Source: an uncultured Clostridia bacterium (GTDB lineage: Bacteria > Bacillota > Clostridia > Oscillospirales > Ruminococcaceae). From it: a DNA stretch of 5,416 nt. Under the pieces are notes generated by a model. That model saw nothing but the letters and a program-made list of their open reading frames with translations, ran no database searches and was not told the origin of the DNA. Position 1 is the first letter of the stretch. Every line of letters begins with the position of its first letter. Below are positions 1 through 5,416 of the stretch, in pieces. The stretch is taken from the NCBI GenBank assembly GCA_938014855.1, contig CALLQM010000083.1:1-5416 (forward strand). The letters are read 5' to 3'. The translations under genes and the position numbers were made by a program.

Positions 1-207
1 ATGAACGGGGAACGTTGGGAAAAAACTGATTTAACAGGAAGTATCGCACTGGTAATCGGTTCCGAAGGATTTGGCATTTCACGCCTTGTCCGCGAAAATT
101 GCGACGTCATCCTTTCTCTGCCCATGTGCGGTCAGATCAATTCCCTGAACGCTTCGGTTGCGGCAGGAATCCTTATGTATGAGGTAGTCCGCCAGCGTAC
201 CAAATGA
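1..207 (+). CDS. rlmB: SpoU/TrmH-family 23S rRNA 2'-O-ribose methyltransferase, C-terminal part (RlmB-like)
   Basis: This is the last 68 codons of a SpoU (TrmH) family methyltransferase, an enzyme class that uses S-adenosylmethionine to methylate a ribose 2'-OH in rRNA or tRNA through a trefoil-knot fold. Two of the three family motifs are visible. Motif 2 is ALVIGSEGFGISRLVREN (residues 16-33) and motif 3 is LPMCGQINSLNASVAAGI (residues 40-57), followed by the usual ending YEVVRQR. The family is usually about 240-270 residues, so the N-terminal substrate-binding domain and motif 1 lie to the left of the window. The ATG at position 1 is probably an internal methionine. Resemblance to the end of E. 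coli RlmB (Gm2251 of 23S rRNA) and its Firmicutes homologue YacO supports RlmB. Another TrmH-family member cannot be excluded because the substrate domain is missing. The stop is TGA at 205-207. The next gene starts 39 bases later without a terminator, so the two are probably in one operon. Confidence 0.88.
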   Translation: MNGERWEKTDLTGSIALVIGSEGFGISRLVRENCDVILSLPMCGQINSLNASVAAGILMYEVVRQRTK

Positions 208-230
208 CAAAAGCAATGATTGATTATTTG

Positions 231-235
231 AGGAG
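231..235 (+). promoter_or_regulatory. Ribosome binding site of the membrane-protein gene (decides the start)
   Basis: TGAGGAG at 229-235 contains an AGGAG Shine-Dalgarno core. The first possible in-frame start, GTG at 235-237, overlaps the last G of this core and so cannot use it. The ATG at 247 lies 11 bases downstream and is the supported start, though the spacing is slightly long. No other Shine-Dalgarno-like sequence is seen upstream that would serve the GTG. Confidence 0.75.
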
Positions 236-246
236 TGAATGCATCC

Positions 247-2877
247 ATGCCGCAGGACTATAATGTTGACGACATTCTTGATGAGATCCGCAGGAAAAAA
301 AGCCGGGCGAAACCGTCTTCAAATGCGCCTGAGCGCAATACATATGGATATGAAAAGAATCCTGATCGTTCTTTTCGTTCACAGCGGACGGCACAGCCGG
401 TGCAGGATCCACAAACATCCCAATATCAAAATAATCGCATGCCCGCTTCACCTATGCATGCGCAGTCCAAATCACGTTCGAGCGGTTTTCAGCGGCCGGC
501 AGACCCGGATGATCCTATGGGGTTTGGCAATATCCAACCGCTCGGAACGCGACGGCGCCGCTCAACGGGAGCACAGCAGCGAAGCCATATGGGGCCTTCC
601 CCGAGATATGCCCCGCCACAAAATTCTGTTACATATACACAGCCGGAAAATCCAGTACCGCCGCGCCCACCCGAACGGCGCTTTGAATTCGATCCGGGCC
701 AAGATGTAGAAAACGTGCCCTATCAACAAGAGAGCACGCCGTTCTCATTTGACACATCTGAAGATGCACAGCCGTTTGTTTTTCCGGACATCCCGACGGA
801 ACCTGCCAACCCACAGCCGGTTTATGGTCCTGAGGTTATGCCTTTTGAACAAACCGGAACCGCCGCTATGCCTGCACAAAATCGGTTTGACTCCAGCGCA
901 CCGCCCGAGCAGGAAGGATTTCAGTTCCATTTATCTCCTGAGGATCTGCCAACGATTGATGATTTCAGTGAAAATACCGTTTCATCGCAAAACCCCAATT
1001 TAGCATTTCATGAACAGCCCCAGCCGGAGCCTGCTTATGCACAGGGGGACGGTTTTCTTGGGAACAGTTTTGCAGCTCGGGAAACATTAGATCAGGATAT
1101 GTATTTGGATGACCTGTATACTTCTCCGGAAGATCAAGAGGATGCGGAAAAAGAAATCCGCTCGATTCGGATTGGATCGGGAATTAAAGTTACGCTGACC
1201 GGTATTTTAGCCATTCTTTCCATTTACCTTGCATTTTCCCTGCATCCATTGGCATTTGCAGAAAAACTGGGTGTTCCCAATGGACTGCTGTTTTTGCCGC
1301 CATTTATGCTGCCTGAACAAGATATGCGCATCTTTTTGATCGTAAATTTGGCGGTGTGTGTGCTTGCTGGAATCTTTTGCAGTGATCTTATATCGCGCGG
1401 AATCACATCGCTTTGCTGTATGCGGGCAAATAGCGATTCGCCCGCCGCACTCGCCTTTTTAGGTGTTTTGATCCAAGGAATTCTCCTTGTCATCTTCCCC
1501 GATACCATTACGCAGAATCCGTCCATTAGTCTTTATTTTCCGGTTGCTGTGCTGATTCTTTGGTTTAGTGCCTATGGTCATCGCATGCAGGCAGTGCGAA
1601 TCGAACGAAACTTTACCTGTATGACGTCTGAAAAACCGAAATATTCACTTTCACAAATCCAAAACCGCGAATTTGCACGGGAATTTTCCAGAGGATTGGG
1701 ACCGGATGTAGACCAGGTCGCTTACAGCGCTCAAAGCAGTTTTTTCAGCGGTTTTGACACGCAAAGCCATTCTTCGGATTACAGCAATAATTTCAGCCGC
1801 CTTGTTTCGCCAATCTGCTTTATTGGTGCAATTCTAGTAGGTGTTTTGACCTACCTGCTCGCAAAGGATCCCGTAACCGCAGTGACCGCATCCACCGCAA
1901 TCTTATGCATATGTGCTCCATTTTCCAGCACGATCATTCCGAATGTGATGTTATCAAAAATGTCCAAACGTTTGACAAAACAGGATGCGGTTCTCACCGG
2001 ATACGATGCGGCGGAAGAATTGTCCGAAACAGGTGCAGTCATCATCAGCGATAAAGATTTATTTCCGGAAGAAAACGTGATGCTTCACGGTATGAAAGTA
2101 TTTGCTGAAAAACGCATCGATGAAGCAATTCTCGACGCCGCCAGTGTAATTCTTTCCTGCAACGGAGTCCTTTCCGGAGTCTTTTTAAACATGATCGGCG
2201 GCAACCGCCATATGCTTAAACAGGTGGACAACCTTACGTATGAAGACAGCATGGGCATTTCTGCTTGGGTGGACGGCAAACGTGTGCTCATCGGAAACAG
2301 TCAGCTCATGCACTATCATCAAATCGAATGCCCTTCCCGGGATTTTGAAAGCCGCTATGTGCGGGACGGACGCCAGATTCTATATCTTGCAAATTCCGGT
2401 GAACTGACCGCAATGTTCGTAGTAAGCTATAATGCAGACCCCGATACAGCCGAAATCCTGAACGATTTGGAGCGTCACGGTGTTTTTGCATCGGTCTATA
2501 CCAATGACCCCAATATTACAAGCGAACTGATTTCGATGGCATACGGCGTCAAAAAATCGAGTGTGCGTATTCTGCCCGCCAACATTCATTCTGAATATAA
2601 AGAATTGGTCAGACCAAAAGAACGCATCCCTGCAAAAGGAATCCATGCAGGCGGACTATCCGACATTCAAATGCTCATCAAGTCAGCCTGTGCTGTGCGG
2701 CGCTCCGTTTCAAGAAGCACCATCGTTCAGCTAATCGGCATTATTGTCGGGTATGGTCTCATTGCATTTATGGCATTCAGCGGTTCCCTTTCGTCTGCGC
2801 CTTTTCAAACTTTGATTTTGTATCATCTTAGCTGGCTTATCATCAGCTGGATTGCTTCACGTATTGTGAAATGGTAA
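247..2877 (+). CDS. Large membrane protein: disordered N-terminal region plus degenerate P1B-type ATPase body
   Basis: The protein has 876 residues from ATG 247, chosen because AGGAG at 231-235 overlaps the upstream GTG 235. Residues 1-18 form a compact acidic/basic motif (VDDILDEIRRKKSR). From there to about 305 it is low-complexity, rich in Pro, Gln and Ser, and likely disordered. Hydrophobic segments follow at about 315-337, 361-383, 400-420, 428-447, 519-539, 544-567, 826-846 and 855-874. This 4 + loop + 2 + large soluble domain + 2 layout is that of P1B-type metal ATPases. Residual family sequence includes CIC at 554-556 where CPC is expected, DKDLF at 602-606 for DKTGT, GISAWVDGKRVLIGN at 670-684 (ATP-binding-domain like), TND at 752-754 for TGD, and GGLSD at 802-806 for GDGxND. 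I see no TGES in the loop at 448-518 and no HP motif. The phosphorylatable Asp602 remains, but most catalytic residues do not, so ion-pumping activity is doubtful and a structural or regulatory role is more likely. There is no stop or frameshift, which argues for a maintained gene. Biological function is unknown. Confidence 0.85.
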   Translation: MPQDYNVDDILDEIRRKKSRAKPSSNAPERNTYGYEKNPDRSFRSQRTAQPVQDPQTSQYQNNRMPASPMHAQSKSRSSGFQRPADPDDPMGFGNIQPLGTRRRRSTGAQQRSHMGPSPRYAPPQNSVTYTQPENPVPPRPPERRFEFDPGQDVENVPYQQESTPFSFDTSEDAQPFVFPDIPTEPANPQPVYGPEVMPFEQTGTAAMPAQNRFDSSAPPEQEGFQFHLSPEDLPTIDDFSENTVSSQNPNLAFHEQPQPEPAYAQGDGFLGNSFAARETLDQDMYLDDLYTSPEDQEDAEKEIRSIRIGSGIKVTLTGILAILSIYLAFSLHPLAFAEKLGVPNGLLFLPPFMLPEQDMRIFLIVNLAVCVLAGIFCSDLISRGITSLCCMRANSDSPAALAFLGVLIQGILLVIFPDTITQNPSISLYFPVAVLILWFSAYGHRMQAVRIERNFTCMTSEKPKYSLSQIQNREFAREFSRGLGPDVDQVAYSAQSSFFSGFDTQSHSSDYSNNFSRLVSPICFIGAILVGVLTYLLAKDPVTAVTASTAILCICAPFSSTIIPNVMLSKMSKRLTKQDAVLTGYDAAEELSETGAVIISDKDLFPEENVMLHGMKVFAEKRIDEAILDAASVILSCNGVLSGVFLNMIGGNRHMLKQVDNLTYEDSMGISAWVDGKRVLIGNSQLMHYHQIECPSRDFESRYVRDGRQILYLANSGELTAMFVVSYNADPDTAEILNDLERHGVFASVYTNDPNITSELISMAYGVKKSSVRILPANIHSEYKELVRPKERIPAKGIHAGGLSDIQMLIKSACAVRRSVSRSTIVQLIGIIVGYGLIAFMAFSGSLSSAPFQTLILYHLSWLIISWIASRIVKW

Positions 2878-2882
2878 TTTAT

Positions 2883-2913
2883 AAAAAGGACCTGCCAATG
2901 GCAGGTCCTTTTT
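2883..2913 (+). terminator. Intrinsic terminator after the membrane-protein gene
   Basis: A perfect 9-bp stem, GGACCTGCC (2888-2896) with GGCAGGTCC (2900-2908), has an AAT loop and is followed by five T (2909-2913). Five A at 2883-2887 precede it, so the pairing can extend to 14 bp. It starts 5 bases after the TAA stop, so it should end the methyltransferase/membrane-protein transcript. The flanking A run would also allow some termination from the opposite strand, but no minus-strand gene is seen nearby. Confidence 0.93.
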
Positions 2914-3065
2914 ATGCTTTCGGCGCTCCAATCTTCGACAAACACTGCTTATATTCTATTATTTTTTCCAAAATCGTAAAAGCATTGTATAAAAAAAGTC
3001 CATAATTTGTATGATTTGCATAGGATTTTGCTTATTATTTTTGCACCGAAACCCCCTACATTCCC
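2914..3065. other. AT-rich intergenic spacer, no gene recognised
   Basis: This is the upstream part of a stretch of about 310 bases without a gene, from the stop at 2877 to the start at 3192. The rest of the stretch holds the terminator, promoter, leader and ribosome binding site listed separately. Only a 21-codon reading frame from ATG 2914 is present. It begins inside the terminator tail, has no ribosome binding site and shows no recognisable product. A run of five C at 3052-3056 can pair with a later G run (see findings). I see no tRNA, riboswitch or repeat. Confidence 0.6.
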
Positions 3066-3094
3066 TTGCCTAAAAAATAAATCAACTGTATAAT
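3066..3094 (+). promoter_or_regulatory. Sigma-A-type promoter for the EF-G-like gene
   Basis: The -35 box is TTGCCT at 3066-3071 (four of six match TTGACA). A 17-base A-rich spacer separates it from a perfect TATAAT -10 box at 3089-3094. Transcription would begin around 3100-3102, giving a leader of about 90 bases. A second TATAAT at 3100-3105 has no -35 box at a suitable distance. The promoter sits after a terminator, so the EF-G-like gene is probably transcribed on its own. Confidence 0.75.
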
Positions 3095-3174
3095 ATCAAT
3101 ATAATGTTATTTATACATTTGGGGGGTTCTATCTAATTTTACTAATGCAGTCTTGAATTTTGAGACAAGCAGAT

Positions 3175-3182
3175 AAAAGGAG
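3175..3182 (+). promoter_or_regulatory. Ribosome binding site of the EF-G-like gene (decides the start)
   Basis: AAAAGGAG is a strong Shine-Dalgarno sequence. It lies only 3 bases from the ATG at 3186 but 9 bases from the in-frame ATG at 3192, which is the usual distance. The protein is therefore taken to begin MRQYLAGKIRN, two residues shorter than the longest open frame. Confidence 0.8.
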
Positions 3183-3191
3183 TGTATGTTC

Positions 3192-5183
3192 ATGAGACAA
3201 TACTTGGCGGGGAAAATCAGAAATGTTGCCATTGCCGGACACGGCAGCAGTGGTAAGACTTCACTTGCTGAAGCACTGCTGTTTAAAGCCGGCGCATCCG
3301 ATCGTTTGGGAAAAATTTCGGACGGCAACACCATTTGTGACTTTGATCCTGAGGAGATCAAAAGAAAGGTATCTGTCTCAAGTGCAGTTGCGCCTTTTTC
3401 ATGGGGCAGTGTAAAAATTAATCTGATCGATACCCCGGGACTATTTGATTTCGCCGGTGGATTTTATGAGGGTGTCCGCGCAGCAGAAAATGTGCTTATC
3501 TGCGTTTCTGCACGTTCGGGCGTGACCGTAGGTGCACAAAAAGCATACAAACTGGCGGACAAAATGAATCGGTCCAAATTGTTCTTTATTAATAAAATGG
3601 ATGCTGAAAATGCAGATTTTTATAAAGTCCTGGAAGAGCTTAAAAGTCATTTCGGTCCTTCTATCTGCCCGATCGTTGTACCGTTTGTACAAAATCATGA
3701 GGTTCAGTGTTATATCAATCTTGTAGACAACAAAGCCTACAAATATAACGAAAAAGGCGAACCTGCCGAGGTTCCCATTCCGGACACCGGACATCGTTTG
3801 GAAGGGCTGATGGGCGCAATATCCGAGGCAATTGCCGAAACAGATGAAACTCTATTTGAAAAATTCTTCTCGGGCGAAAAATTTACCCGTGATGAAATCA
3901 TCAAGGGAATCCACACCGGTGTGCATAACGGTTCCATTACACCTGTACTCTGCGGTTCTGCGCAGACTTTAGAAGGCATCGACATGCTGTTGGATTCGCT
4001 GGTAGACCATCTGCCTTCCGCTTGGGAGGCCGGCGCAGAAATGGCGGTTGACCAAAATGGCGATCCGGTTGAGATTGCCTGCACCGATGAAGCGCCGCTG
4101 GCCGCTTATATCTTTAAAACGATTGCAGACCCGTTTGTTGGAAAGCTGTCTTATTTTAAAGTCGTTTCGGGAAAATTATCTTCCGAATTTACACCCATCA
4201 ATTCCCGTACGGGAGAGCCCGAGCGCCTTGGCAAGCTCATTTATACGACCGGTAAAAAGCAGGAAGAAACTGCATTCATCACCGCGGGTGATATTGGTGC
4301 TATCACAAAGCTTTCTTCCTCAATCACAGGCGATACATTATGTGACCCGAAACATGTGGTTTCGTTCGAGCGGATGGAATTCCCTGCTCCTTGTCTGTCA
4401 ATGGCAGTTAAAGTAAAGAAAAAAGGCGACGACGGCAAAGTTGCAATGGGAATGACGCGCTTGATGGAAGAGGATCCGACCATCTTGTTCCAGCAAAACA
4501 ACGAAACGCATCAGCAAATTATTTCCGGTTTGGGTGAACAGCATATTGATGTTATCGTATCGAAATTAAAATCCAAATTTGGAGTGGACATTGGCTTAAC
4601 CAAAGCGCGTGTGCCATATCGTGAAACCATCCAAAAATCAGTCAAAGTACAGGGCAAACACAAAAAACAATCGGGTGGTCATGGACAGTATGGCGATGTC
4701 TGGATCGAATTTTCGCCTTATGACGGCGAAGAACTGCTGTTTGAAGAAAAAGTATTCGGTGGTGCAGTTCCGAAAAACTACTTCCCTGCTGTTGAAAAAG
4801 GATTGCAGGAATGTGTCAAGCGCGGCGTTCTTGCAGGATACCCCGTGGTTGGGCTGAAAGCAGTACTCGTGGACGGCTCTTATCATCCGGTGGATTCTTC
4901 GGAAATGGCATTTAAAACCGCCGCATCCATCGCTTATAAAAACGCAATGCCGCAGGCATCACCGGCTTTGTTGGAACCCATCGGACATTTGAAAGTTTCT
5001 GTTCCCGATTCCAATACCGGTGATATGATTAGTGAGCTGAACAAACGGCGTGGACGTATTTTGGGCATGAATCCGGGCGAAGAAGGCCTGCAGACAATCG
5101 AAGGTGTCGTTCCAATAAGTGAAATGAGCGATTTCTCAACCATCCTTCGTTCCACTACGCAGGACGCGGAACCTTTACACTAG
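3192..5183 (+). CDS. Elongation factor G-like GTPase (EF-G-2 class), C-terminus lost to a one-base frameshift
   Basis: The protein is a translational GTPase of the EF-G superfamily, cytosolic and expected to act on the ribosome. G-domain motifs are the P-loop GHGSSGKT (16-23), switch II DTPGLFDF (80-87), NKMD (134-137) and CGSA (254-257). Domain II spans roughly 300-385, domain III 400-475, and domain IV begins near 480 with the family signature KHKKQSGGHGQYGDV. Domain V (GHLKVSVPDSNTGDMISELNKRRGRILG) follows. Compared with canonical EF-G, the P-loop lacks the GHIDAGKTT form, the RGITI of switch I is replaced by KRKVSVSSA, and the switch II His is Leu84. These changes point to the EF-G-2-like group rather than housekeeping FusA. 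As written, the frame has 663 codons and ends STTQDAEPLH. The expected TQGRGTF and 35-residue tail lie in the -1 frame to 5269, and restoring one base gives 692 residues, the normal family length. The body shows no other damage, so the break is either a base-calling/assembly error or a recent mutation. Its own promoter and terminators bracket it. Confidence 0.92.
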   Translation: MRQYLAGKIRNVAIAGHGSSGKTSLAEALLFKAGASDRLGKISDGNTICDFDPEEIKRKVSVSSAVAPFSWGSVKINLIDTPGLFDFAGGFYEGVRAAENVLICVSARSGVTVGAQKAYKLADKMNRSKLFFINKMDAENADFYKVLEELKSHFGPSICPIVVPFVQNHEVQCYINLVDNKAYKYNEKGEPAEVPIPDTGHRLEGLMGAISEAIAETDETLFEKFFSGEKFTRDEIIKGIHTGVHNGSITPVLCGSAQTLEGIDMLLDSLVDHLPSAWEAGAEMAVDQNGDPVEIACTDEAPLAAYIFKTIADPFVGKLSYFKVVSGKLSSEFTPINSRTGEPERLGKLIYTTGKKQEETAFITAGDIGAITKLSSSITGDTLCDPKHVVSFERMEFPAPCLSMAVKVKKKGDDGKVAMGMTRLMEEDPTILFQQNNETHQQIISGLGEQHIDVIVSKLKSKFGVDIGLTKARVPYRETIQKSVKVQGKHKKQSGGHGQYGDVWIEFSPYDGEELLFEEKVFGGAVPKNYFPAVEKGLQECVKRGVLAGYPVVGLKAVLVDGSYHPVDSSEMAFKTAASIAYKNAMPQASPALLEPIGHLKVSVPDSNTGDMISELNKRRGRILGMNPGEEGLQTIEGVVPISEMSDFSTILRSTTQDAEPLH

Positions 5184-5269
5184 AATTTGAGCGATATGAA
5201 TTACTTCCCAGTCATTTGGAAGAAGCCGTTATTGAAGATGCGAAAAAGATGATGGAGGAAGAAAACTAA
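5162..5269 (+). other. Out-of-frame C-terminal tail of the EF-G-like gene
   Basis: Read one base back from the frame used up to Gln at 5160-5162, this stretch encodes GRGTFTLEFERYELLP and then a charged helical tail ending KKMMEEEN, with a TAA stop at 5267-5269. It matches the conserved end of domain V of EF-G proteins (the TQGRGSF/TQGRGTF motif and last strand) in both sequence and position. It is therefore the true end of the same gene, not a separate gene. It has no start codon or ribosome binding site of its own. Going from CAGGAC to CAGGGAC, with one extra G near 5162-5163, would join the two parts. Confidence 0.9.
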
Positions 5270-5277
5270 ACAAGTAT

Positions 5278-5311
5278 AAAAGGGCACTGCCAAATGGCAG
5301 TGCCTTTTTTT
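5278..5311 (+). terminator. Intrinsic terminator after the EF-G-like gene, possibly bidirectional
   Basis: A perfect 9-bp stem, GGCACTGCC (5283-5291) with GGCAGTGCC (5296-5304), has an AAAT loop and is followed by seven T (5305-5311). It lies 8 bases after the restored stop at 5269. It also lies between two convergent genes. The AAAA at 5278-5281 gives a short U run for transcripts arriving from the minus strand, so it may serve both, more weakly on that side. Confidence 0.92.
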
Positions 5312-5318
5312 GTTCACC

Positions 5319-5416
5319 TTAAATGCCCTTTTCCAGTAAAATGCTGATAACGGTAATATCATCCTCATGACCATCACTGCGTCTGCGTTTCGCTTCCATT
5401 GCAATCTGTTCGCTGA
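5319..5416 (-). CDS. C-terminal end of a SpoIIE-like PP2C-family serine phosphatase (partial)
   Basis: Read on the minus strand, the last 32 complete codons end at a TAA (5321-5319) and give ...AMEAKRRRSDGHEDDITVISILLEKGI. The DDITVI box, preceded by a basic stretch, is the typical last motif of PP2C/SpoIIE phosphatase domains. Its first acidic pair contributes to the metal site of that fold. In spore formers, SpoIIE dephosphorylates SpoIIAA to activate sigma-F, and the A-K-R-R-R / DDITVI ending fits it. An RsbU-type or other PPM phosphatase is also possible because only the tail is present. The gene runs off the right edge and is convergent with the EF-G-like gene, sharing the intergenic terminator. 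The call rests on a short stretch, so the family is fairly likely and the exact member is uncertain. Confidence 0.62.
   Translation of the reverse strand, partial: SEQIAMEAKRRRSDGHEDDITVISILLEKGI

Noticed and set aside
235..237. GTG as the start of the membrane protein (four residues longer).
   Set aside because: It overlaps the AGGAG ribosome binding core and has no other binding site upstream. ATG 247 fits better.
2914..2979. Small protein of 21 codons from ATG 2914.
   Set aside because: It starts in the tail of a terminator, has no ribosome binding site and shows no recognisable sequence.
2985..3015. Second promoter, TTGTAT with TATGAT.
   Set aside because: The spacer is 19 bases and both boxes are imperfect. 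The promoter at 3066-3094 is much better and closer to the gene.
3136..3170. Leader hairpin GTCTT/GAGAC (near 3149-3165) as a riboswitch or attenuator.
   Set aside because: Only five pairs including one G-U, with no T run and no known riboswitch core visible.
3186..3188. ATG as the start of the EF-G-like protein.
   Set aside because: It is only 3 bases from the AAAAGGAG site. The in-frame ATG at 3192 has a normal 9-base spacing.
3107..3361. Minus-strand reading frame of 84 codons across the EF-G-like gene start.
   Set aside because: It lies antisense to a clearly conserved GTPase domain and resembles no family. It is treated as a shadow, as are the other overlapping frames inside the two large genes.
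5154..5183. Programmed -1 frameshift site in the EF-G-like gene.
   Set aside because: No slippery heptamer and no obvious downstream pseudoknot or hairpin before the stop. This gene class is not known for recoding.
5201..5404. Minus-strand 67-codon reading frame at the right edge.
   Set aside because: It runs through the terminator and the EF-G tail, and is out of frame with the SpoIIE-like ending, which carries a real motif.

Overview
The window looks like chromosomal DNA from a low-to-mid GC Gram-positive bacterium, most likely a spore-forming member of the Clostridia. The support is strong AGGAG-type ribosome binding sites, a consensus sigma-A-like promoter, hairpin-plus-T-run terminators, an EF-G-like translation factor of a type found in Firmicutes, and a gene tail at the right edge that resembles the SpoIIE/PP2C phosphatase C-terminus. 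The taxonomic placement is inference. I see no mobile element, CRISPR array, tRNA or rRNA.

Left part (1-2913, + strand): the C-terminal end of a SpoU/TrmH-family rRNA 2'-O-methyltransferase (RlmB-like) is followed after 39 bases by a large membrane protein of 876 residues, with no terminator between them, so the two are probably cotranscribed. The membrane protein has about 300 disordered, Pro/Gln-rich residues, then a body with the topology and residual sequence of a P1B-type ATPase. Nearly every catalytic motif is altered, so it looks like a pseudo-enzyme. A strong intrinsic terminator closes this unit.

Middle (2914-3191): an AT-rich intergenic region of about 280 bases contains a promoter (TTGCCT, 17-base spacer, TATAAT), a leader of roughly 90 bases with a run of six G, and a good ribosome binding site.

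Right part (3192-5311, + strand): an EF-G-like GTPase of the EF-G-2 class. Its frame is broken near the end. The conserved TQGRGTF motif and the last 35 residues are present but lie one base out of frame, so the open frame ends early at 5183 instead of 5269. A terminator follows at 5283-5311. Beyond it, on the minus strand, lies the last 32 codons of a convergent gene for a SpoIIE-like phosphatase.

The most interesting items are the degenerate P-type ATPase with its long disordered head and the one-base frameshift in the EF-G-like gene. The methyltransferase and EF-G-like genes both concern the ribosome, but nothing in the sequence ties the membrane protein to translation.
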